Notes under the pieces: model-generated | Told to the model about the DNA's origin: nothing | Database searches by the model: none | The model's input: the letters and a program-made list of their open reading frames with translations, nothing else | Assembly (NCBI RefSeq): GCF_002079055.1 | Contig: NC_047501.1 | Coordinates: 1,014,406 to 1,078,405, forward strand | DNA: 64,000 nucleotides | Direction of reading: 5' to 3' | Source: Saccharomyces paradoxus | Lineage: Eukaryota; Ascomycota; Saccharomycetes; Saccharomycetales; Saccharomycetaceae | Shown here: one piece after another, positions 1 to 10,995 of the stretch | Layout of the letters: each line of letters opens with the position of its first letter | How positions within the stretch are numbered: position 1 is the first letter of the stretch | Program-made: the position numbers and the translations under genes

Positions 1-1
1 A

Positions 2-1024
2 CAGCCCTTGGGTGTTTGTGGGCAAATAATCCCTTGGAATTTCCCACTATTGATGTGGGCCTGGAAAATTGCTCCTGCTTTGGTCACCGGTAACACCGTC
101 GTGTTGAAGACTGCCGAATCCACTCCATTGTCCGCTTTGTACGTATCTAAATACATTCCACAAGCGGGTATCCCTCCGGGTGTTATCAACATTGTGTCTG
201 GGTTCGGTAAGATTGTGGGCGAGGCCATTACTAACCATCCAAAAATCAAGAAGGTTGCCTTCACAGGGTCCACGGCTACGGGTAGACACATTTATCAATC
301 CGCAGCCGCAGGCTTGAAAAAAGTGACGTTGGAATTGGGTGGTAAATCACCAAACATTGTCTTCGCGGACGCCGAATTGAAAAAAGCCGTGCAAAACATC
401 ATCCTAGGTATCTACTATAATTCTGGTGAAGTTTGCTGTGCAGGTTCAAGAGTGTATGTGGAAGAATCTATTTACGACAAATTCATTGAAGAGTTTAAGG
501 CCGCCTCTGAATCCATCAAGGTAGGCGACCCATTCGATGAATCAACTTTCCAAGGTGCGCAAACCTCTCAAATGCAACTAAACAAAATCTTGAAGTACGT
601 TGACATTGGTAAGAGTGAAGGTGCCACTTTGATCACCGGTGGTGAAAGATTAGGTAGCAAGGGTTACTTCATTAAACCAACTGTTTTCGGTGACGTTAAG
701 GAAGACATGAGAATCGTCAAGGAAGAAATCTTTGGCCCTGTTGTTACCGTTACCAAATTTAAATCTACGGACGAAGTCATTAACATGGCAAACGATTCTG
801 AATACGGGTTGGCTGCCGGTATTCACACCTCTAATATTAATACCGCTCTAAAAGTGGCTGATAGAGTTAATGCAGGTACCGTCTGGATAAACACTTATAA
901 CGATTTCCACCATGCAGTTCCTTTCGGTGGGTTCAATGCATCTGGTTTGGGCAGAGAGATGTCTGTTGACGCTTTACAAAACTATTTGCAAGTTAAAGCC
1001 GTCCGTGCCAAATTGGATGAGTAA
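2..1024 (+). CDS. ALD4: mitochondrial aldehyde dehydrogenase, C-terminal part (5' end outside window)
   Basis: This frame is open from base 2 and runs 340 codons to a TAA, so the gene begins upstream of the window and about the last two thirds are present. It is an NAD(P)+-dependent aldehyde dehydrogenase. Visible family features are the substrate/cofactor stretch GQIIPWNFP near the left edge, the Rossmann segment FTGSTATG, the general-base glutamate in LELGGKSPN, the catalytic cysteine in the EVCCAGSR block and the C-terminal [13 protein letters not shown] motif. The sequence is nearly the same as S. cerevisiae Ald4, the potassium-activated mitochondrial enzyme that oxidises acetaldehyde to acetate; the targeting peptide lies outside the window. 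It converges with GDH1 across a 272-bp AT-rich gap holding both 3' ends. Identification is firm; assignment to ALD4 rather than the ALD5/ALD6 paralogues also rests on the neighbours. Confidence 0.96.
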   Translation, partial: QPLGVCGQIIPWNFPLLMWAWKIAPALVTGNTVVLKTAESTPLSALYVSKYIPQAGIPPGVINIVSGFGKIVGEAITNHPKIKKVAFTGSTATGRHIYQSAAAGLKKVTLELGGKSPNIVFADAELKKAVQNIILGIYYNSGEVCCAGSRVYVEESIYDKFIEEFKAASESIKVGDPFDESTFQGAQTSQMQLNKILKYVDIGKSEGATLITGGERLGSKGYFIKPTVFGDVKEDMRIVKEEIFGPVVTVTKFKSTDEVINMANDSEYGLAAGIHTSNINTALKVADRVNAGTVWINTYNDFHHAVPFGGFNASGLGREMSVDALQNYLQVKAVRAKLDE

Positions 1025-1296
1025 GGTCATTCATTAATAAGTCCAGTGTCCACTTCATGCTTACATACATAAATTAAATATTCTGTCTCTTTGTTACATT
1101 CCACATGTCATCACTTCAAATATATGTACTTTAAAAAACAAAACAAAATAAAATTATCTTCTAATTATTAGTTTTTTCTTAATTAATTAATTGCATTACG
1201 ATTCCGTTTTTATTTCTTTTATCTCATTATCTATCTAAATTATAAAAAAAAAAAGAACATTTCACATACTTTTTTCTTTTCTTTCTTTTAGACTAT

Positions 1297-2661
1297 TTAA
1301 AATACATCACCTTGGTCAAACATAGCATCAGAGACCTTAATGAAACTTGCAATGTTAGCACCCTTGACCAAGGATGGCAAAGCGTTGCCGTCCTTAGTGT
1401 ACTTCTTGGCAGAGTCAATACATTCATTGAAACAGTTGATCATGATTCTCTTCAATTCTTGGTCAACTCTTTCACTAGTCCAAGTGATTCTTTGAGAGTT
1501 TTGTGCCATTTCCAAACCAGAAACTGCAACACCACCCAAGTTGGCAGCCTTTGGTGGACCGTACCACACAGCGTCCTTTGGTCCAGCAGCGGTGGAACGT
1601 GCAGTTTCGAAAACGGCAATAGCTTCTGGAGTGGAACCCATGTTGGAACCTTCAGCAACAAACTTCACACCTTGAGCAACAAAAGCCTTAGCTTCTTCAC
1701 CGCTGACTTCATTTTGGGTGGCACATGGCAAGGCAATGTCGACCTTTTGGACGTGGGTCCATGGACGAGCACCTGCAATGTATTGAACTTTGTTTTCAGA
1801 GAAAGTAGAGTATTCACTGACGATTTGCTCCAAAGATTTGAAGTTAACCTTGGCGCTAGAAATATCAGCGATTTGTTCGGAAGTGATACCTGTTTCAGAG
1901 ATGATACAACCCTTAGAGTCAGAAAGGGAAACGACAGTACCACCTAATTCAATGACTTTCAAAGCAGCGTATTGAGCAACGTTACCACTACCAGAGATGG
2001 TGACACGCTTACCTTCAAAAGATTCCTTACCGTTTGTGGCATAATCGATCATCGCTTGGGTGTAGTAAACCAAACCATAACCGGTGGCTTCTGGTCTGAT
2101 CAAAGAACCACCCCAGTTCAAACCCTTACCGGTTAAGACACCTTCCCAGGAGTTCTTGTATGATCTGTAAGCACCGAATAAGTAACCGATTTCACGACCA
2201 CCAACACCGATATCACCAGCTGGCACGTCAGTGTCTTGACCAATGTGTCTGCTCAATTCTCTCATGAAAGCGTAACAAATTCTCCTGATTTCGTTATTAG
2301 ATCTTCCCTTCAAGTCCACACATAGACCACCTTTACCACCACCCATGTCCAGACCGGTCAAAGAGTTCTTGAAAATTTGTTCAAAACCCAAGAATTTCAA
2401 AATAGACAAGTTGACGGAAGGATGGAAACGTAGACCACCTTTGTATGGACCCTTGGCGGAGTTGTATTGCACTCTGTAACCTTGGGCAACTTCTTGTTCG
2501 CCCTTGTCATTTTCCCAAGTGACTCTGAACTGTATGATTCTTTCTGGAACAGAAACAATTGGCAAAACCTTTCTGTATTTTGGGTGTTGTTCAAAAAGGG
2601 TAGAGTCTTCTAATGAGGAGACAACTTCTTCGTAAGCTTGTTGAAATTCTGGCTCAGACAT
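1297..2661 (-). CDS. GDH1: NADP+-specific glutamate dehydrogenase 1
   Basis: This 454-residue protein makes glutamate from 2-oxoglutarate and ammonium with NADPH, the main ammonium-assimilation step in yeast, in the cytosol. Visible motifs are the substrate-lysine region [12 protein letters not shown] near residue 80, the glycine-rich GGGKGG around 110, [13 protein letters not shown] around 150 and the nucleotide-binding [10 protein letters not shown] near 230. The open frame extends 20 codons further upstream, but the start at 2661 (MSEPEFQQ) gives the family's usual length. GDH3 is a close paralogue; position beside ALD4 and overall identity support GDH1. A Leu3-type site lies about 400 bp upstream, in keeping with known control of GDH1. 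No defect is seen. Confidence 0.97.
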   Translation of the reverse strand: MSEPEFQQAYEEVVSSLEDSTLFEQHPKYRKVLPIVSVPERIIQFRVTWENDKGEQEVAQGYRVQYNSAKGPYKGGLRFHPSVNLSILKFLGFEQIFKNSLTGLDMGGGKGGLCVDLKGRSNNEIRRICYAFMRELSRHIGQDTDVPAGDIGVGGREIGYLFGAYRSYKNSWEGVLTGKGLNWGGSLIRPEATGYGLVYYTQAMIDYATNGKESFEGKRVTISGSGNVAQYAALKVIELGGTVVSLSDSKGCIISETGITSEQIADISSAKVNFKSLEQIVSEYSTFSENKVQYIAGARPWTHVQKVDIALPCATQNEVSGEEAKAFVAQGVKFVAEGSNMGSTPEAIAVFETARSTAAGPKDAVWYGPPKAANLGGVAVSGLEMAQNSQRITWTSERVDQELKRIMINCFNECIDSAKKYTKDGNALPSLVKGANIASFIKVSDAMFDQGDVF

Positions 2662-3058
2662 TTCTTTTTTTTGGGTTTTCTTAGCTATTATACTAAAATA
2701 ATGCGATGGTATATGTATCAAACAACTTTAAATGCCACCAACAAATATTTATGGAAAATTGAGAGAATGCATTGTGGGTAAACGCATTTGCAACTTTCGT
2801 ATATTATATATATGAAAAACTGAAGAATTTCCCATTTCCTCTTACTTAGACTACCTGTGCTTTGCCTCTTGCAAGAAGCTGGCTTTTGCTGCTACTTCTT
2901 ACGCTTTCTTCTTCCGCAAATTTCCAGTGCTGATTTTCATCATGGTACCTGATGAAAAAGAAAACGGCGCAGCAGCTGATAACAGCTTCTCTCTGCTGAT
3001 TGGACGTGGGGACGTACTATTTCTTTTTTATTGCCCCACCGCACTAAAAATGCATGGG

Positions 3059-3068
3059 CCGGTTCCGG
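3059..3068. promoter_or_regulatory. Leu3-type binding site upstream of GDH1
   Basis: The palindrome CCGGTTCCGG matches the Leu3 consensus CCGGNNCCGG exactly. It lies about 400 bp upstream of the GDH1 start codon. Leu3 is a zinc-cluster activator responsive to alpha-isopropylmalate and is known to regulate GDH1 in S. cerevisiae. The match is seen directly; binding is inferred. Confidence 0.75.
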
Positions 3069-3610
3069 CGCCTTGGTCCTGCGATAAGAACGTCGAGGCC
3101 GTCCAATCGGATCGGTAGATAAGGTTATCCAGATCAGGCCCGTTTCTATGGAGTCATGGAACCTGCATAAGGGGAGCCTGATACACTAGAGAATAATGAC
3201 CTAAGTGATGGAAGCACCGTATTCTTTATGGAATCCGCTTATCTAGCCAATGGTAAACGATGCTCTCCCCACGTTATTTCTGTATCCATTTGGATGGTGC
3301 TAACACGCGGAGTAGTGACCAGATCGACTCGAATGCATGGCTTTTCTAGGCCTCTTCATCGCAGCCCCATGAACCAGCGTCACTTTATACTGAATGGACT
3401 TAGCAACATGGTTTGGTTCGGTTGGTATATTTTGCGCTTGCATATTCATCGCGGCCCGCTAGGGAAATTCAAGAGAAAGAATTAATACTGGACAAGACAA
3501 TTATATAGTTTAGCCGCCTTTGGACTCAAAGAAGTTCATCTCCTTCTCGTCGTGAGCTTTAACGTATGTACTAATGTGTTACTGTATGCGGGTGTACCCC
3601 TTTGGGAAGT

Positions 3611-3616
3611 CACGTG
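3611..3616. promoter_or_regulatory. E-box CACGTG (Cbf1/Pho4/Tye7-type)
   Basis: This CACGTG sits in the context GTCACGTGTG, the TCACGTG form favoured by Cbf1 and Tye7. It lies in the GDH1-ATF1 intergenic region. Function is inferred only. Confidence 0.4.
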
Positions 3617-4025
3617 TGGAAATTGCCATTCTTGGCTAATTATGAAGGCATAAAGTACAGAACTAGTTGTAGTTTACGTATGGTTTATTGCATTTACGTC
3701 ATGTGACTGAGAGTCTAGTACTGCACTTTGAAATTCTAGATATTCGCGCCTCTTTGTAGCAGAAGTCCTGCCGGAGAAGCTTGTTTTTAATAGAGTAGAG
3801 AAGTAGGCTTTCTGGCTATTCTTGCTGCGGTTCTGTCATTAATGGTCATGCTACGCAAGCTTCAAACGCGAAATCGTTACCGCCTTGAGTCTCTCTTCAC
3901 GTTCCTTGAATGCTCTAATTCAGCAGCTGTTACTTTAGATGACTACTGCATTATACAAAATCGCAAAGACTATCTTTAGCTGCAAGGAAAATCTGCCATG
4001 AAAGGATCAATACCGGAATAACTGT

Positions 4026-4031
4026 CACGTG
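4026..4031. promoter_or_regulatory. E-box CACGTG (Cbf1/Tye7-type)
   Basis: This is the second E-box of the GDH1-ATF1 intergenic region. It reads GTCACGTGAG, which contains TCACGTGA, the best Cbf1-like match of the three. Function is inferred. Confidence 0.45.
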
Positions 4032-5505
4032 AGTCTCACAGTAGATCAATCCCGTTGCTTCTTCATGGTTTTCGCGTCCAATTTGACATACTTACGAAGA
4101 GGAGGTCAGCGATCTATAGAATGATTTTACTAACAAGCCATGAACCTCATCTTTCCTATTAAATACTCAAATAATGTGCTGTTTAGACATTAGCGGCATG
4201 TGCATGTCATTTAACTCTCCATGGCGCGTAAATTTTATAGCGAGAAAATTTGGGCCTGATTGGGGAAGGAAGTACTAGAAAAACCTTATCCTTCTTTACC
4301 TCCGAACAAATTCTCAAATATCTCGACGGGAATAAACAATGCAAGTAAAGGTTAAGATTGAGCTCATGATGATGAGTATCTCACTCTAGAATTATAGAAA
4401 CTTCAATCTAGGCCGTATACAATCTTCCTTTTGTCATTATATAATCGCGTATGCATAGGGGAAGGCGTTTTGGGACAAATAAAAGGGGCGGAATAACAGA
4501 TAGTTTTAAAGAGGAAATGGCAGAAGGTAATGTAAAACTATGGAGTTGACGGACGAAATATTCTTTTAGTTAATTTTTTTGACCCGTTGGGTCGCAAACA
4601 GAATTTCTAGGATTGTCGCTTTTGCACCTCCTGAAATGTTTACACTTCCTGATTAATAATGATGTGATACCTTTTAGTTGTGTAATGAAAGGTGATCGCA
4701 AGTCTCGTGTCCATGATGTTACCGGTAACTTACGCAGTTTTTCTATTCGCTTCTCTTTTTCTTCCTTCAAATATGAAGATAATGAGGATAGTCATAGATA
4801 TGACTGTTTGCCATCTTAGCTGGACAATACTATTGCACGATGATTTTTATCAGATAAAAGAAATACAGAAAAGTATCCCGAGCCGGGCTATCATTCCAAC
4901 ATTTCCTCAACCAACCGTGTTCAGAGGTTCGAGCAACAGGCGTTTTAAGAGCAGATGCATCAGTAGTACGCCAATCTTCAATCCTGCGATGCTAGGACAA
5001 AGTTTTTTTTTTGCTGTATCTCCATCAGCTAGAACGTATTTGTTGCAAATCTCAAAGACTACGAGGTTTCGGGTGCCAGATTGATGTTGTAGTCGTAAAG
5101 ATAAACAATCTCAATTGACTGGAAAGCGAACCCGGAAGTGAACCACAGTGGTACTCAATTTTGGGAGCCTGTAACCAAAAACCAACGGTACATGCTTTCA
5201 AATTGTATATCTCAGTAGTAAGAGGTAACTTCGACTCTTGAACACAGATAGATAGAAATTTTGAGCACTTTTGCTACCTTCCGAAAGAACTCAACAGTAT
5301 TTTTCAAGATGCTTATCGTAAGGATTACTAGTTTGAGTCGCGATGCATTTTGGAAAAGGTGGCTTCAAAAGTGGCCAAGGCTATCCAAATAATGCCTTGA
5401 TTATGAAATTTAAACAGGGTATAATCATTGATGCATGAAGCGGCAAGCTTACGTTCGAGCATTGTTCCTTGGCAGATAAAGCCAGAATCGGAGGCCAACT
5501 GAGGG

Positions 5506-5511
5506 CACGTG
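5506..5511. promoter_or_regulatory. E-box CACGTG upstream of ATF1
   Basis: GGGCACGTGC lies about 400 bp upstream of the ATF1 start codon. The flanking GC bases resemble Pho4-type rather than Cbf1-type sites. Binding is inferred only. Confidence 0.4.
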
Positions 5512-5911
5512 CAAATCGCGGAAATGTAAAGAAATAAGATTAGGGCTTATGAACTGGGCGGCAAAAAATTGTAACTTCATTCGTTTTCCTAGCACTATTC
5601 CACTCTTAAGCGTCGATTAGGTGGAATATTTAACTGAGGTTTGATGCATTCATTGATCTTCGTATTTCCCAATGCACAGAACTACCGTCCGATTTGCCCA
5701 CTGGTCTGCGATTTACGGTTTTTATTTTTTTGTCGCACATCATTTTTTAGGCTGGTATTGTCATCGCGTTGAGCGGACTCTGAATATGATCCTATTGTTT
5801 TTTATAATTCTCTGGAAGCGTCTTTTTAAAGCCAACCCAACAAAAATTCGAGACAAAGTAAAAAAAAGTCAATCCATTAGTATCACAGACATAATCAATT
5901 TATCAGCTCTA

Positions 5912-7489
5912 ATGAATGAACTTAATGAAAAACAGCAGGCCCCTGTTCAATATGAATGCCTGGAAAAGATGATACAGAATGGACACGCTCGGCGGATGGG
6001 ATCTGTTGAAGATCTGTATGTCGCTCTCAACAGACAAAACTTGTATCGAAACTTTTGCACATATGGAGAACTAAATGATTACTGTACTAGGGATCAGCTT
6101 ACATTAGCTTTGAGGGAAATTTGCCTGAAAAACCCAACTCTTTTACACATCGTTTTACCAACAAGATGGCCTAATCATGGAGATTATTATCGCAGTTCTG
6201 AATACTATTCACAGCCACATCCAATACATGATTATATTTCAGTATTGCAAGAACTGAAACTAGATGGTGTAATTCTCAATGAACAACCTGAGTACAGTGC
6301 AGTAATGAAGCAAATATTGGAAGAATTTAAGAATAGCAAAGGTTCTTATACTGCCAAAATTTTTAAACTTACTACCACTTTGTCCATTCCTTACTTTGGA
6401 CCAACAGGTCCGAATTGGCGGCTAATTTGTCTTCCAGAAGAGCATACAGACAAGTGGAAAAAATTTATTTTTGTTTCTAATCACTGCATGTCTGATGGCC
6501 GGTCTTCGATTCACTTTTTTCATGATTTAAGAGATGAATTAAATAATATTAAAACCCCACCAAAAAACTTAAATTACATTTTTCAGTACGAAGAGGACTA
6601 TCGATTATTGAGAAAACTTCCAGAACCGATTGAAAAGGTGATAGACTTTAGGCCACCCTACTTGTTTATTCCGAAGTCCCTTCTTTCGGGTTTCATCTAT
6701 AATCATTTAAGGTTTTCTTCAAAAGGTGTTTGTATGAGAATGGATGATATGGAAAAATGCGATGATGTTGTTACCGAAATCATCAATATCTCACCATCAG
6801 AACTTCAAGAGATTAAAGCGAAAATTAAATCAAATATCCAAGGTAAGTGTACTATCACTCCATTTTTACATGTTTGTTGGTTTGTATCTCTCCATAAATG
6901 GGGTAAGTTTTTCAAGCCATTGAACTTCGAGTGGCTTACGGATATTTTTATTCCTGCAGATTGCCGCCCACAACTTCCAGAAGATGAGGAAATAAGACAG
7001 ATGTACAGATATGGTGCTAACGTTGGATTTGTTGACTTCACCCCGTGGATAAGCGAATTCGACATGAATGATAGCAAAGAAAATTTTTGGCCACTTATCG
7101 AACATTATCATGAAGTTATCTCGGGCGCTTTAAGAGAAAAGAAGCACCTCCATGGCTTGGGGTTCAATATACAAGGCCTCGTCCAAAAATATGTGAATAT
7201 TGATAAGGCAATGTGCGATCGTGCCATTGGAAAAAGGCGCGGGGGTACATTATTGAGTAATGTAGGTCTCTTTAACCAGTTAGAGGAACCCGATGCCAAA
7301 TATTCTATAAGGGATTTGGCATTTGGCCAGTTTCAAGGATCATGGCACCAAGCATTTTCTTTGGGTGTTTGTTCGACCAATGTGAAGGGGATGAATATCG
7401 TCGTTGCTTCAACGAAAAATGTTGTTGGTAGTCAAGAATCTTTGGAAGAGCTTTGTTCCATTTACAAAGCTCTCCTTTTAGGGCCTTAG
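5912..7489 (+). CDS. ATF1: alcohol O-acetyltransferase
   Basis: This 525-residue protein transfers acetyl groups from acetyl-CoA to alcohols, forming volatile esters such as isoamyl acetate and ethyl acetate; in yeast it is associated with lipid particles and the ER. The active-site HXXXD motif is seen in SNHCMSDGRS near residue 190. The start at 5912 (MNELNEKQQ) gives the known family length. The frame is open for another 80 codons upstream to 5672, including hydrophobic stretches, but the canonical start is preferred. As I recall S288C Atf1, there are many substitutions, especially in the first 130 residues, more than expected within one species. ATF1 is controlled by oxygen and unsaturated fatty acids in S. 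cerevisiae; three E-boxes lie upstream here. Confidence 0.94.
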   Translation: MNELNEKQQAPVQYECLEKMIQNGHARRMGSVEDLYVALNRQNLYRNFCTYGELNDYCTRDQLTLALREICLKNPTLLHIVLPTRWPNHGDYYRSSEYYSQPHPIHDYISVLQELKLDGVILNEQPEYSAVMKQILEEFKNSKGSYTAKIFKLTTTLSIPYFGPTGPNWRLICLPEEHTDKWKKFIFVSNHCMSDGRSSIHFFHDLRDELNNIKTPPKNLNYIFQYEEDYRLLRKLPEPIEKVIDFRPPYLFIPKSLLSGFIYNHLRFSSKGVCMRMDDMEKCDDVVTEIINISPSELQEIKAKIKSNIQGKCTITPFLHVCWFVSLHKWGKFFKPLNFEWLTDIFIPADCRPQLPEDEEIRQMYRYGANVGFVDFTPWISEFDMNDSKENFWPLIEHYHEVISGALREKKHLHGLGFNIQGLVQKYVNIDKAMCDRAIGKRRGGTLLSNVGLFNQLEEPDAKYSIRDLAFGQFQGSWHQAFSLGVCSTNVKGMNIVVASTKNVVGSQESLEELCSIYKALLLGP

Positions 7490-9209
7490 ATCTCACATGA
7501 TGATGTTTGACGTGGTACGGTCCAACAGTATAGCTTTGTTGTGTATACAACCCCCTTTCACGTCATTATTCCCTAGGTATTGGGCGGCCAAGCTGGACCT
7601 ATCGATTTTTCTTTATAAAATTGATTCGAAAATGAATGCGAAGTAAATAAATATACAGGATATTTACCGTGATAGATAACAGCCTAAAATATATTTTTCA
7701 AGATAGATATTAGTTGATTTGGTTAGCGGAATTCATCTTCTTCATACAAAGATATTCTCCAGGAAACCTTGATATAAGAAACTATTGGTCGATATAGGTA
7801 GAAGAAAACAAGATGACAAATACTACATACTACATAGACAGACTAAAGAACAACGAAAATATCATCTTAGTGTCAATCTGGGCGTGTAGCCTTAATTAAG
7901 AGGTAATGTTCTTGATGAACGTATTAGCTCAGCCGTTTGATTGTGGCATTGCTTGGCACTTGTCCCTGAAAAAGATCCGTTGGGAACTAGAATACGCATT
8001 TTTCGGACTTCTTTCAAAAAAAGGCAACTTTTGGAGAGCGCCTACATCATTAAACCTATGGGGCCAATGCAGACGTGCAAACAAAAGGAGGTGTAAAAAA
8101 GCGGTTTTTTTTTTTATCCGAGATATTCTACGCTAAAGATATTAACAAATGGCACTGGTTTGATGTTGCTGGACTTTCCTCAGGCATAGAATTTTATTTT
8201 CATCTTTTATCGCTTTGATATAATTGGTATCACACCTCAAGTAATCATGTCTTTTCTCTCTATTTGCATCTAGGATTTAAAACTGTTTCTTGTTATACTA
8301 TTTTATGCTTGTTATGGACGCGTTTCAAAGTTCATTTAGATAAGCTACCACTATGATTTGATCTTGATTCGGTACTCTAAGAGTCAGTGCTTCAGTGCTT
8401 CAGTGCTTCTTTACATCCTAGACGATTTGGAAGTCTTTGTGCACATATTGGTTAGTAAACTCGGAGGCATATAGACATCGATCTTACCCATGATAGGAGC
8501 ATACTATCATAAAAAATTTACAGTACTCGTATAATTACGTGGTGGACTTTCAAGAGAATAGTATGGAAGCAGGCGGACGCTTAAAGAGAACACCAGAAAG
8601 TTGAAATCTTCATTGAATAGAAACTCCAATAATGTTTTCCACCTTTTCCTTCCAACTAAAATAGTCTTCACTAACGAAATCATCGAGCACCCACGCTCAT
8701 TACGCTGAACGTGCAAATGTAACAGGGTGAAAACCTAAAATGTTGAATTGAACTAGCCAAAATAATGGCAATTGGAGCAAGCCTTCCATACGTGTTCTTT
8801 TGTTGCGGCTTATCTGACTAAGTAACCGCGCCAAGCGAGTTACTTACCACTTTGAGCCCAAAAAGGTGATGTGTAGTTATTGCGGCTGTGGCGGCTATTG
8901 CGGTTGTCGCCACGCTTGTCGCCAGGGTTGTCGCTACGAATTTTTCAGCTCTTTTTTTAATGGGCCACTCTTTTCACGTGAAGCGCTCCGCGAAATGTGC
9001 GGATATTGCGGAAACTCATAATGATGAGCTATCGGCAGGGATTGAAATAAACGAGATTTGGCAGCAGCTTTAAACCCCAGGGGAGGGGTATATCTAGCCT
9101 GCGATAATTGCATTTGTGAACACCTACTTATAGCACACTCTTTGCCTGAAAAGAAAACAGGTTTTGTATATTTATCAATTGCTTAAACGTAAGCAACATT
9201 AAAATCAGT
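7490..9209. other. intergenic region ATF1-AMF1
   Basis: I find no convincing gene in this 1.7-kb stretch. It contains a short triplicated motif (agtgcttc, near 8390-8408). From about 8878 to 9012 there is a cluster of CGG/GCGG triplets, including TGCGGATATTGCGGA at 8998-9012. CGG triplets are the core of zinc-cluster factor sites, so this may be the AMF1 control region. That is inference. Confidence 0.5.
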
Positions 9210-10757
9210 ATGTCAACCAGTTCCTCCGTAACGCAGAAAAACCTCGATACAAACGCGGGTGCCTTGAAAAAGGAGGATGAAGTATTGTCGGAGTTCGATA
9301 TTCAGGATGAAAGACCCAAATCCCTTTTATGGGAGAGTGCCTTTGTCGGGGTGCTGTGCTCTGCCCAGCTAATGACACAGGCAGGGCTTGGTCAATCATT
9401 AGCGCCACTCCACATCATCGGTAACAGTTTTGGAACAACGAATGCTGGACAACTCAGTTGGTTCGCTTCCGCATACTCGCTAACTGTTGGTACATTTATT
9501 TTGATTGCTGGAAGGCTTGGAGACATCTTCGGGCACAAAAAATTCTTTGTCCTTGGCTTCTTTTGGTACGCCCTTTGGTCCTTGCTTGCCGGGTTTAGCG
9601 TCTACTCTAATCAGATTTTCTTTGACTGCTGTCGTGCCTTTCAAGGCATGGGACCCGCCTTTTTGTTGCCAAATGCCATTGCGATCCTTGGACGCACATA
9701 TAAGCCAGGAAGAAGAAAAAACATGGTCTTTAGTTTATTTGGGGCCTCAGCACCTGGTGGATTCGTCCTTGGAGCTGTTTTCTCATCCATGTTGGGCCAA
9801 CTTGCGTGGTGGCCATGGGCTTACTGGATAATGGGTATCGCGTGCTTTCTCTTAGCAGTTGCAGGTTACTTTGTAATCCCTCACACCCCCATGCCGAGCC
9901 GCGATGCCCCATCTTTCAAATTGTTGGAGAGGGTCGATTTCGCAGGATCAGTTACTGGTGTCGTTGGATTGATTCTCTTTAATTTTGCCTGGAATCAAGG
10001 CCCTGTAGTGGGCTGGCAAACACCATACACATATGCCCTTTTGATAGTTGGCACCTTTTTTTTGGTTATTTTCGCATTTATCGAGTCCAGAGCAGCCTTC
10101 CCCTTGCTTCCATTTGCCGCTCTTTCCAGAGATACTGCTTTTGTGCTTACCTGCATAGCTGCAGGATGGGCCAGTTTTGGTATTTGGATTTTCTATACAT
10201 GGCAATTCATGGAAGACTCAAGAGGCCAAAATTCCCTTCTTTCCAGTGCACAGTTCTCGCCTGTAGCAATCAGCGGATTTTGTGCTGCCGTGACGACGGG
10301 TTTTCTTTTAAGTCATACGCCTCCAAGTACAGTTATGCTTTTTGCGATGACTGCTTTCACGGTCGGAACTATATTGATTGCTACGGCTCCCGTTCACCAA
10401 ACGTATTGGGCCCAAACGTTTGTGTCAATCATTGTTATGCCTTGGGGAATGGACATGTCCTTCCCAGCCGCTACAATAATGCTTAGCGATTCGATGCCAC
10501 ATGAGCACCAAGGTCTTGCGGCATCTTTGGTTAATACGGTGGTAAACTATTCGATATCGATAGGTTTAGGTATTGCGGGTACAATTGAATCCAGAGTCAA
10601 TGACGGAGGCGCCAAGCCTTTGAAGGGATATCGTTGTTCTTGGTACATGGGCATCGGGTTGAGCGGACTGGGTATTTTTGTCGCAGCATTATATGCATGG
10701 AGCACTTTTATGAAGTCTAAAAAAAGGGTCTCCGAAAAGCAGCATTTTATAGAATAA
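9210..10757 (+). CDS. AMF1: low-affinity ammonium transporter of the DHA2 MFS family
   Basis: This 515-residue polytopic membrane protein has about 14 hydrophobic segments. The MFS signature GRLGDIFGHKKFF lies near residue 105, and the motif-C-like stretch GASAPGGFVLGAVF near 180 is typical of drug:H+ antiporter-type carriers. It is the orthologue of S. cerevisiae YOR378W, described as a low-affinity ammonium facilitator and a paralogue of the boron exporter ATR1. The N-terminal 45 residues are polar and cytosolic. It sits 238 bp upstream of RDR1 in the same orientation, and the GCGG-rich segment upstream may bind zinc-cluster regulators. Family membership is certain; substrate is taken from the yeast orthologue. 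Confidence 0.92.
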   Translation: MSTSSSVTQKNLDTNAGALKKEDEVLSEFDIQDERPKSLLWESAFVGVLCSAQLMTQAGLGQSLAPLHIIGNSFGTTNAGQLSWFASAYSLTVGTFILIAGRLGDIFGHKKFFVLGFFWYALWSLLAGFSVYSNQIFFDCCRAFQGMGPAFLLPNAIAILGRTYKPGRRKNMVFSLFGASAPGGFVLGAVFSSMLGQLAWWPWAYWIMGIACFLLAVAGYFVIPHTPMPSRDAPSFKLLERVDFAGSVTGVVGLILFNFAWNQGPVVGWQTPYTYALLIVGTFFLVIFAFIESRAAFPLLPFAALSRDTAFVLTCIAAGWASFGIWIFYTWQFMEDSRGQNSLLSSAQFSPVAISGFCAAVTTGFLLSHTPPSTVMLFAMTAFTVGTILIATAPVHQTYWAQTFVSIIVMPWGMDMSFPAATIMLSDSMPHEHQGLAASLVNTVVNYSISIGLGIAGTIESRVNDGGAKPLKGYRCSWYMGIGLSGLGIFVAALYAWSTFMKSKKRVSEKQHFIE

Positions 10758-10995
10758 GCTCATATATAAAGAGATATTTCATTGGAGTATATACCTTACA
10801 CTAATATAAATACATATAGCACAATCAAAGTGATACAGAGGAGCCGGTTTGTCCCGTATCATGCGATAAATATGAAAATTACGAATGGCCATTCTCACAG
10901 TGAAAAGATACATCATTTCTCAGGTTGAAACTTGAAAAAATCCTGTTACCAGTAAGATAACCTCGCGCACACTTTTCCTACTTTGAACGTACCAA

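Larger units (their letters stand above)
2662..5911. other. long intergenic region between GDH1 and ATF1
   Basis: This 3.25-kb stretch lies between the divergent GDH1 and ATF1 genes. The short open frames in it (63 to 130 codons) look compositionally random and I recognise none, so I call no gene. It contains a Leu3-type palindrome close to GDH1 and three CACGTG E-boxes. I see no LTR or tRNA. Its length is unusual for yeast and would leave room for long non-coding transcripts upstream of ATF1, but nothing in the sequence proves one. Confidence 0.6.

Noticed and set aside
1312-1947. 211-codon plus-strand open frame opposite GDH1
   Set aside because: It is a shadow of GDH1: its openness follows from the strong codon bias of the real gene, and its protein has no recognisable features.
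4925-4940. GGTTCGAGCAA, resembling a tRNA B box
   Set aside because: It lacks the GGTTCGANTCC continuation, and no A box or cloverleaf is found upstream.
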